Origin: Haberlea rhodopensis
Taxonomy: Eukaryota > Streptophyta > Magnoliopsida > Lamiales > Gesneriaceae
Length of the DNA: 64,000 nucleotides
NCBI GenBank assembly: GCA_907163345.1
Contig: CAJQUN010000023.1
Span: forward strand, 6,644,598 to 6,708,597
Reading direction: 5' to 3'
In this document: positions 57,164 to 64,000 of the stretch, piece after piece
Numbering within the stretch: the first letter of the stretch is position 1
Layout: the number at the start of each line of letters is the position of its first letter
Notes under the pieces: generated by a model
What the model was told of the DNA's origin: nothing
What the model saw: only the letters and a program-made list of their open reading frames with translations
Database searches by the model: none
Made by a program: the position numbers and the translations under genes

Positions 57164-58590
57164 AAAATCAATTTATCTATAAAAGCACCTCAAAATTCTT
57201 ATCACAGGCCCAATCTTCACCACAGAAAATTGATTCAAGTATCCTCACAGATTTATCAAGGGATCCAGAAAGCCGGAAAGTATCTATTGCTCCAAAATCC
57301 AACAAAAAATCCGCCAACAAAATTAGAAAAGGGAATCAATAATATAATCCAGATTCTATACAGACTGATATCCTAATCAGATAAAAGTAAACCCCTAGAA
57401 TTGCAAAAAAAGCAAAATTCTGGATATTCTAAATGCCTAATAATCTAAAACTTACTCATAGAAAGAAAATAAAGTATTCCTATTTATTTTCATATATAAA
57501 AGAAAAACAAGTGTGAATTTATCAAAATAGAAAAAAACGATAAACGGTGCCGACTTCACGTAGACCCTTCAACGCCAAGCCTCTTCCACGTAATCTTTTT
57601 CAGATAAACACGCAACATATTTATCTATCTGAAAATTCAATGACAAAACGTGAATTGATTGATATCTTCAAGTGCAAGTAAAAATCACTAATTCAAGTAA
57701 AACAAATCTCCTAGCAAACTTAAAACAGACTCTAAACCGCATTTTCAGAAATCAAATCCTCAAAATCTCCATATCGTCATCAATACACGGGCAGAAATTG
57801 AAAGCATAGAGGATACCTCAGCGGGGGAAAATAGATTCTTAGCAGCATTCCTCTTCTGATGGAACAATTGAAGAGTAAATCTGGAAAAAACAAAAAATTA
57901 TTGTTACTGTATTTTATATCAACTCGTCTCTATCTTATTATTAGTTACATAATTTAGCGTAATTTAATACATAACAACAGTTGGCACGTTAACATTTAAA
58001 TATGACCAAATCATGACTTGACGTGGAGTAGTCGCCCATATCATCATTAATAAACCAACTCCATCTCAAACATATCGCAATCGGAAATTACTTTATAGAA
58101 TACTAAGAGGGAAAGACGGCAAAACTAAGACAAAACATATTAATTGATAGTGGAGAACTACTATTGGATTGGCCCGAGATGTTGAAAGATTTTTTTAGGA
58201 AAATTTAGGATTAGATGCACTTATCAAACAAGTTTTTCATATAAATCTCTATTTTTAAAAAGTGTGCAAATAAATGCATGGTGGAAAAAGATCTTCTCAC
58301 TAAAGTCCACTTTTCAAATTTATGATTTTAAAAGATCTATTTTCATACCAAAAATACCCTTTTAGTGAGAAAACCCTAAAATCTAATTGAAGAGTTTGAG
58401 ACTTTATTTGGCTGCGCATTGGGAAATTTTGAATTCACGTTCAATCGTTTCTCCAAGTAAAAACATCGATTATAATTTCAATCGAATCGTTTTAGCGAGG
58501 CATTTACGATTCGTGTCTGGTTTTCGTTCCTGTTAAGAGAAGTCCCAGAAGGTATTTTATAATTTTGTGATTTTTTTTTGCTTTCGTATC
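57164..58590. other. RGLG 5' region and intergenic space
   Basis: A likely 5' untranslated exon ends at 57817 (minus-strand GCTGAG, then GTATCC as donor), with an acceptor GCTTTTATAG shortly before the ATG at 57163. Beyond about 58000 the sequence is AT-rich. I see no TIR of the MULE at 58598 that I can define with confidence. Confidence 0.45.
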
Positions 58591-58597
58591 TGTTACG

Positions 58598-61500
58598 ATG
58601 GATTTTGGATTTATGATTCTATTGAAATGTAGAGATGAAACGCAAGTTTTGAATGTGAATCCCACATTTTCATACAGTGAGTTAAAATCTATTGCAATCT
58701 GTAAATGTCTTCATTACAACTCTGATGCAATGACTTTAAAATATTCTGTACCTGGACATCCTAAATGTTGTTTGAGTAATGATGATGATATGAGAAATAT
58801 GTTAATTCTGTGTAAGATTATAGATGTTCATTTGGTGACAATTGATGTTTATGATGAAAAAAATGCATATCATGGAGTTTCTTCTTCGGGAAGTATGAAT
58901 TGGCAGACTGTCGAAGGTGGTGGTACTGTGCCGTTTCAATGTGGTGGTGCATGCGAGACAGATGTGCTCGGATATAGTAGGCAAAATAGTGATGTAAGTG
59001 AATTACGTGCACAGGGATGTAACTCATCTGCAGGATATGATTCTGACCTTCAAATGTGTAATTCTAAAGGTAAAGAGAAGTTGTTGTTGTGTTCCAGTTG
59101 GGCATCAAATATTAGTAGGGTTGGGCAACAATTTAGTGGTGGTGTAGAAGAGTTTCGCTGTGAATTAAGTAAATATTCGGTTGAGGTTGGGTTTGATTTC
59201 AACTATGTAAAAAACAATAAGGATAGGGTAATGCCGAGTGTGCTACAAAACATGATGAGGGCTGTGGTTGGTTTGTGAATGCTAGTGTATCAAGAATAGA
59301 TAGGCCTTTCTACATAAGAAAATTGCAAAAACATGCACACATGTGGGCTGAGAGTGATGAAGAACAAATCAAAAAGGATGAGTTCAGTTCTGATATCTGA
59401 AATTATTGCGGAACGAGTGTTTTCAAATCCAACCTTCTCTGCAATCGATGTTTGTGAGTTAATGAAGAGAGATTACGGCTTGGATATAACGTACAATAAG
59501 GCATGGAGAAGTGTTGAGAAAGCTAGATCTATTGCTTTTGGAAATTATGATGAGTCGTTTCAAGAACTGAATTCATACGTTCACTCGGTGAGAACGATAA
59601 ATGTTGGAAGTTTTGTAAAGCTTGAAGTTGACGACAACAACCGATTTTCCCGTTTGTTTGTTTCGTTCCGTGCTAGTATTGACGGCTTTAAATTTTGTCG
59701 TCAAATGTTATTCCTTGATGGAACATTTCTGAAATCCAGATTCAAGGGTACCCTTCTGTCTGCTATGGCTAAGGATGGGAATCAAGGTAAATTGACGGTT
59801 TTAAATTGCACCAGTTGTGATTTACATGCACCAGTTATTATTTACATGCCCCAGTTGTGATTTACATGCACCAGATATAATTACATGCACCAGTTATGAT
59901 TTACATGCACCAGTTATGATTTACATGCACCAGTTGTAATTACATGTACCAGTTATGATTTACATGCACCAGTTTAATTTACATGCACCAGTTATAATTT
60001 AAATGCATCATTTATAATTTACATGCACCAGTTATAATTACATGCACCAGTTATGATTTGCATGCACCAATTGTAATTACATGCACCAGTTATGATTTAC
60101 ATGCACCAATTATGAATTACATGCACCAGTTATAATTACATGCATCATTTATAATTACATGCGCCAGTTATGATTTGCATGCACCAGTTATTATTTACAT
60201 GCAACAGTTATAATTACATGCACCAGTTATAATGTAAATGCAATAGTGATCATTTCCATGCACCAGTTATGATTTACATGCACAAGTGATAATTACATGC
60301 ACCAGTTATAATTTACATGCACCAGTATATAATTTGCATGCACCAGTTATAATTTACACGCACCAGGTATGATTACATGCAACAGTTATAATTTACATGC
60401 ACCAGTTATATAATTTACATGCACCAATTATAATTTAAACGCACCAGGTATGATTACGTGCACCAGTTATAACTTACATGCACCAGTTAACATTTACATG
60501 CACCAACTATAATTACATGGACCATTCATGATTAGGATGCACCCGTTATAATTAGATGCACCATTTAACATTTACATGCACCAATTATAATTAACATGCA
60601 CCAGTTAAATTACATGCACCAGTTACAATTAGATGCACCAGTTACAATTAGATGCACCAGTTATTATTTACATGCACCAGTTAAAATGCATCAGTTATAA
60701 TTTACATGCACCAATTATAACTTACATGCACCAGCTATGATTATGATGCATCATTTATAATTACATGCACCAGTTATGATTAACATGCACCATTTATTAA
60801 TACCAATGTCATGTACCAGTTATAACTTATGGTTTTATCTCGTAGGTTTGTTCCCGTTGGCTTTTGATATAGTTGACTCTGAGAACTATGATAATTGGCG
60901 TTGGTTTTTATCTTGTTTGACTAATATTTTAGATAACATGGAAGATGTTGTATATATATCTGATCGTAATGTCGGTTGATGGAGGCGCTGCCAGTTGTTT
61001 TTGGAGCTTCTCTGAAACACTTTTTTGTTTATACCATTTAAAGTGCAACTTGCGTGACAGATATTCTGCAAACACTTTTCAAACAATTTTCGTGAGAGGT
61101 TATGTTTCCTGCTGGATGAATGTGCATATTCCCCGACGGTGGCAATTTTTAATGAGAAACTCACTATTTTAAAACGAGAAGGCGGACAAAATATGGAATA
61201 TTTTTTGCAGGGACTTTCATTGGATAAGTGGACAAATGCATATTCTATTGGGATGAGATATGGAGAGATGTACTCAAATGCAGCGGAGTCCTTCAATTCA
61301 TGGATCTTAGATGCAAGAGGTCTTCCTATTACCCATATGGTTGACTGTATTAGAGTTAAGTTGATGTGGTTGTTTTCTGATAGAAGATTACTGACATGCA
61401 AATGGAGTGGGGGTGTTGAGTGCTCGGATGGGAAAGAAATGGACATCTTATGTAAATGAAGGTCGTGCTTGGAATGTGAAGATGTCTTCGCATTGCTACT

Positions 61501-61897
61501 TTGAAGTGTTTTCCCGCCCTGCAGTTACTGTTCGCCTTTACAATCAAACATGTTCATGCTACAAGTGGTAGTTGGATGGATTCCCATGTCCTCATGCTAT
61601 TGTTGTATTCATGAGGAATAAAGTGCAAATAGATGAAGTAGTTGACAAATATTTCCATGTTAGTACGTACAGGCTATGCTATGAAGGAGTCATTTTACCC
61701 GTTCCAAGACATACCAAAGGTAATGTTCCTTTGATGGGAATGGAAACAAATGTTTTACCACCGCAAACAAAAAGGCAACCAGGTCGTCCAAAGAAGAGAA
61801 GAATTCGATCTAAAGGTGAAAACATTAGACAGTTCCGTTGTAGTCGTTGTAACAAACATGGGCACAATAAAAAAACTTGTAAAGAATCTATTTGCTG
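58598..61897 (+). pseudogene. MuDR-type transposase (MULE 3) with minisatellite intron
   Basis: It starts MDFGFMILLKCRDETQVLNV, a PB1-like MuDR N-terminal domain (to about 58840). A variable linker follows, then, after a shift near 59235, the DNA-binding domain (CGWFVNASVSRIDRPFYIRK, HAHTCG-type end). The core runs KRDYGLDITYNKAWRSVEKA, FRASIDGFKFCRQMLFLDGT (catalytic Asp) and RFKGTLLSAMAKDGNQ. A GT-AG intron (59787-60845) interrupts at GG|T. It resumes GLFPLAFDIVDSENYDNWRW, then VVYISDRNVG, CLYHLKCNLRDR, YSNAAESFNSWILDARGLPI, the SWIM finger (CSCYKW, then FPCPHAI) and a CCHC knuckle (CSRCNKHGHNKKTC). Frameshifts occur at about 59235, 59345, 60976, 61090 and 61440, and a stop at 61569, so it is inactive. 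All expected domains are present in order. Confidence 0.88.
59806..60834. repeat. 20-bp minisatellite filling the MULE 3 intron
   Basis: About fifty units of TTACATGCACCAGTTATAAT with variable 1-3 bp spacing and scattered substitutions (GCACCA is the most constant core). They fill nearly all of a 1059-bp GT-AG intron, leaving only short normal sequence at the splice sites (GTAAATTG and TTTTATCTCGTAG). Confidence 0.93.
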
Positions 61898-61989
61898 ATT
61901 TTGGAAAGAAAAGAAAAAAATTTACGCAAATTTAATTTTTAACAAATGATTGTGTATCAGTTATAAATGTAAATTTTTTTGTGCGGCGA

Positions 61990-64000
61990 TTAATTTTCAT
62001 GTACAAGTTATATTACACATGCACCAGGCGTATTATATATACAATATGATTTACATGCAAAAGTTATAATTTAAGGCAACAGTTATAATTTACATTCACC
62101 AGTTATCATTTACATGCACCAGTTATGATTTACATGCACCAACTATCATTTATATGCACCAGTTATGATTTACATGCACCAGTTATAAATTACATGCACC
62201 ACTTATAACTTCATGCACCAGTTATGATTTACATGCATCAGTTATGATTTACATGCACCAGTTAGTTACATGCACCAGTTATTCCTAACATTCACCAGTT
62301 ATAACTAACATGCAACAGTTATGATTACCTGCACTACTTATGATTTACATGCACCAGTTATGATTACATGCACCAGTTATGATTTAAATCCACCAGTTAT
62401 AATTTACATGCACCAGTTGTTCTTTACATGCACCAGTTATAACTACATGCAAAAGTTATTATTTACATGCACCAATTATCATTTATATGCACCATTTATT
62501 ATTTACATGCACCAGTTATAACTAACATGCACCATTTATAATTACATGCACTAGTTATAACTAACATGCACCATTTAGAATTTACATGCACCGGTTATGA
62601 TTTACATGCACCAGTTATATTTTAATGCACCTGTTATAATATATATGCACCAATTATAATTTACATGCACCAGTTATAACTAACATGCACCAGTTATGAT
62701 TTACATGCACCAGTTTTCATTTACATGCACCAGTTATAATTTACATGCACCAGTTATGATTTACGTGCACCAGTTATAACTACATGTACCAGTTATGATT
62801 TACATGCACAAGTTATAACTAAATGTACCAGTTATGGTTTACATGCACCAGTTATGATTTTCAGGCAACAATCATATTTTCATGCACCAGTTATAACTAA
62901 CATGCACAAGTTATGATTTACATGCACCAGTAATGATTTACATGCACCAGTTATATTTTACATGCACCACTTATCATTTTCATGCACCAGTTATAATTTA
63001 CATGCATCAGTTATGATTTACATGCACCAGTTATGATTCACATGCACCAGTTGTAATTACATGAAACAATTAAATTAGATGCACCAGTTATCATTTATAT
63101 GCACCAGTTATTATATACATGCACCAGTTATATTTTACATGAACCAGTTATGATTTACATGCACCAGTTATGATTTACATGCACCAGTTTTAATTACAAG
63201 CAACAATTAAATTAGATGCACCAGTTATCATTTATATGCACCAGTTATTATTTACATGCACCAGTTATAACTAACATGCACCAGTTATGATTTACATGCA
63301 CCAGTTATATTTAATGCATCTGTTATAATATATATGCACCAGTTATAATTTACATGCACCAGTTATTATTTACATGCACCAGTTATAACTACATGCAAAG
63401 TTATGATTTACATGCACCAATTATAATTTACATGCACCAGTTATATTTTAAGGCACCAGTTATAACTAACATGCACCAGTTATAATAACATTCACCAGTT
63501 ATAATTTACATGCACCGATTATCATTTATATGCACCAGTTATTATTTACATGCACCAGTTATAACTAACATGCACCAGTTATGATTTACATGCACCATTT
63601 ATATTTTAATGCATCTGTTATATTTTACATGCACCAGTTGTAATTTACATGCACTAGTTATAATTTACATGCACCAGTTATAACTACATGCAAAAGTTAT
63701 TATTTACATGCACCAGTTATCATTTATATGCACCAGTTATTATTTACATGCACCAGTTATACTAACATGCACCATTTATAATTTACATGCACCAGTTATG
63801 ATTTACATGCACCAGTTATATTTTAATGCACCTGTTATAATATATATGCACCAATTATAATTTACATGCACCAGTTATAACTAACATGCAACAGTTATGA
63901 TTTACATGCACCAGTTATATTTTAATGCAATCTCTTATAATTTACATGCACAATTTATAATTTACATGCACCAGTTTAACTACATGCAAAAGGTTATTAT
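61990..64000. repeat. Same 20-bp minisatellite downstream of MULE 3, runs off the window
   Basis: Starts about 90 bp after the transposase stop and continues to the last base (about 100 units in view). The unit is the same as in the intron, with sub-arrays of alternating variants (TTATGATT, TTATAACT, TTATCATT). Higher-order blocks repeat, for example around 62600-62720, 63250-63370, 63540-63660 and 63780-63900. The true end is beyond the window. ORFs such as 62321-62521 are translations of the repeat. Confidence 0.93.

Noticed and set aside
56677..57171. 164-residue ORF in a second frame over RGLG exon 1
   Set aside because: Produced by the 39-bp in-frame repeat; the RGLG frame has correct splice phases through all eleven exons.
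59806..60834. Regular 20-bp repeats considered as a CRISPR array
   Set aside because: The units are contiguous with no unique spacers, vary from copy to copy, and sit in a plant transposase intron.
1..64000. tRNA, rRNA, snoRNA genes and organelle DNA insertions
   Set aside because: None recognised by eye; small RNA genes could be missed without a covariance search.

Overview
The window is nuclear DNA of a flowering plant, almost certainly a dicot. It is AT-rich and holds GT-AG introns, plant-specific gene families (phytocyanin, pentatricopeptide repeat, CCT-motif, pectate lyase and RGLG-type RING ligase) and a dense layer of nested plant transposons. The species cannot be named from the sequence alone. 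There are four recognisable host loci with mostly clear exon structure: an early-nodulin-like phytocyanin (15523-16152, minus), a CCT-motif transcriptional regulator (33540-36206, minus), a PLL-type pectate lyase with one nonsense codon (45354-47340, plus) and an RGLG/copine-type RING E3 ligase (53712-57163, minus). Two decayed host-gene pieces are also present: a PPR gene (17690-22900, minus) and a mechanosensitive-channel (MSL) fragment (12775-13330, plus).

Layout. 1-4.3 kb: a fragment of palindromic repeats, a small TIR element (661-1184), then a MULE-type element (about 1240-4325) whose terminal inverted repeats are strings of short palindromes and which carries a MuDR N-terminal ORF and an opposing plant-mobile-domain (PMD) pseudogene. 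4.3-12.1 kb: a second MULE with a different palindrome, its transposase split by a complete gag-only LTR retrotransposon (TR-GAG copy 1, 6594-11760, 5-bp duplication ATATG). 12.2-17.7 kb: MSL fragment, a probable solo LTR and the phytocyanin. 17.7-22.9 kb: the PPR pseudogene, cut by a hAT transposon (18880-22024, 8-bp duplication CCACTAGC).

23.0-33.2 kb is a nested pair. The outer element (23030-33244, duplication AATAG) looks like an internally deleted Tat-lineage Ty3/gypsy element on the minus strand. It keeps both LTRs, an oppositely oriented extra ORF with its own TATA box, and a 96-bp tandem array. Inside that array sits TR-GAG copy 2 (26464-31627, duplication CATCC). 33.5-47.3 kb: CCT gene, AT-rich repeat territory with MITE-like elements and LINE scraps, then the pectate lyase. 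47.8-52.7 kb: a decayed but structurally complete Ty1/copia element (duplication ATATT). 53.7-58 kb: the RGLG gene. 58.6-64 kb: a third MULE transposase pseudogene, with one intron filled by a 20-bp minisatellite that resumes downstream and runs off the window.

No operon-like cooperation exists. The coherent theme is repeat-built regulatory DNA in mobile elements: palindrome strings in MULE termini, palindromes just upstream of the TATA box in the TR-GAG LTRs, AACCG/CCGGTT clusters at both hAT ends, a satellite-like array in the gypsy derivative and a minisatellite in a MULE intron and flank. All coordinates were read by eye from the sequence. Domain names rest on recognised motifs; no database search was run.
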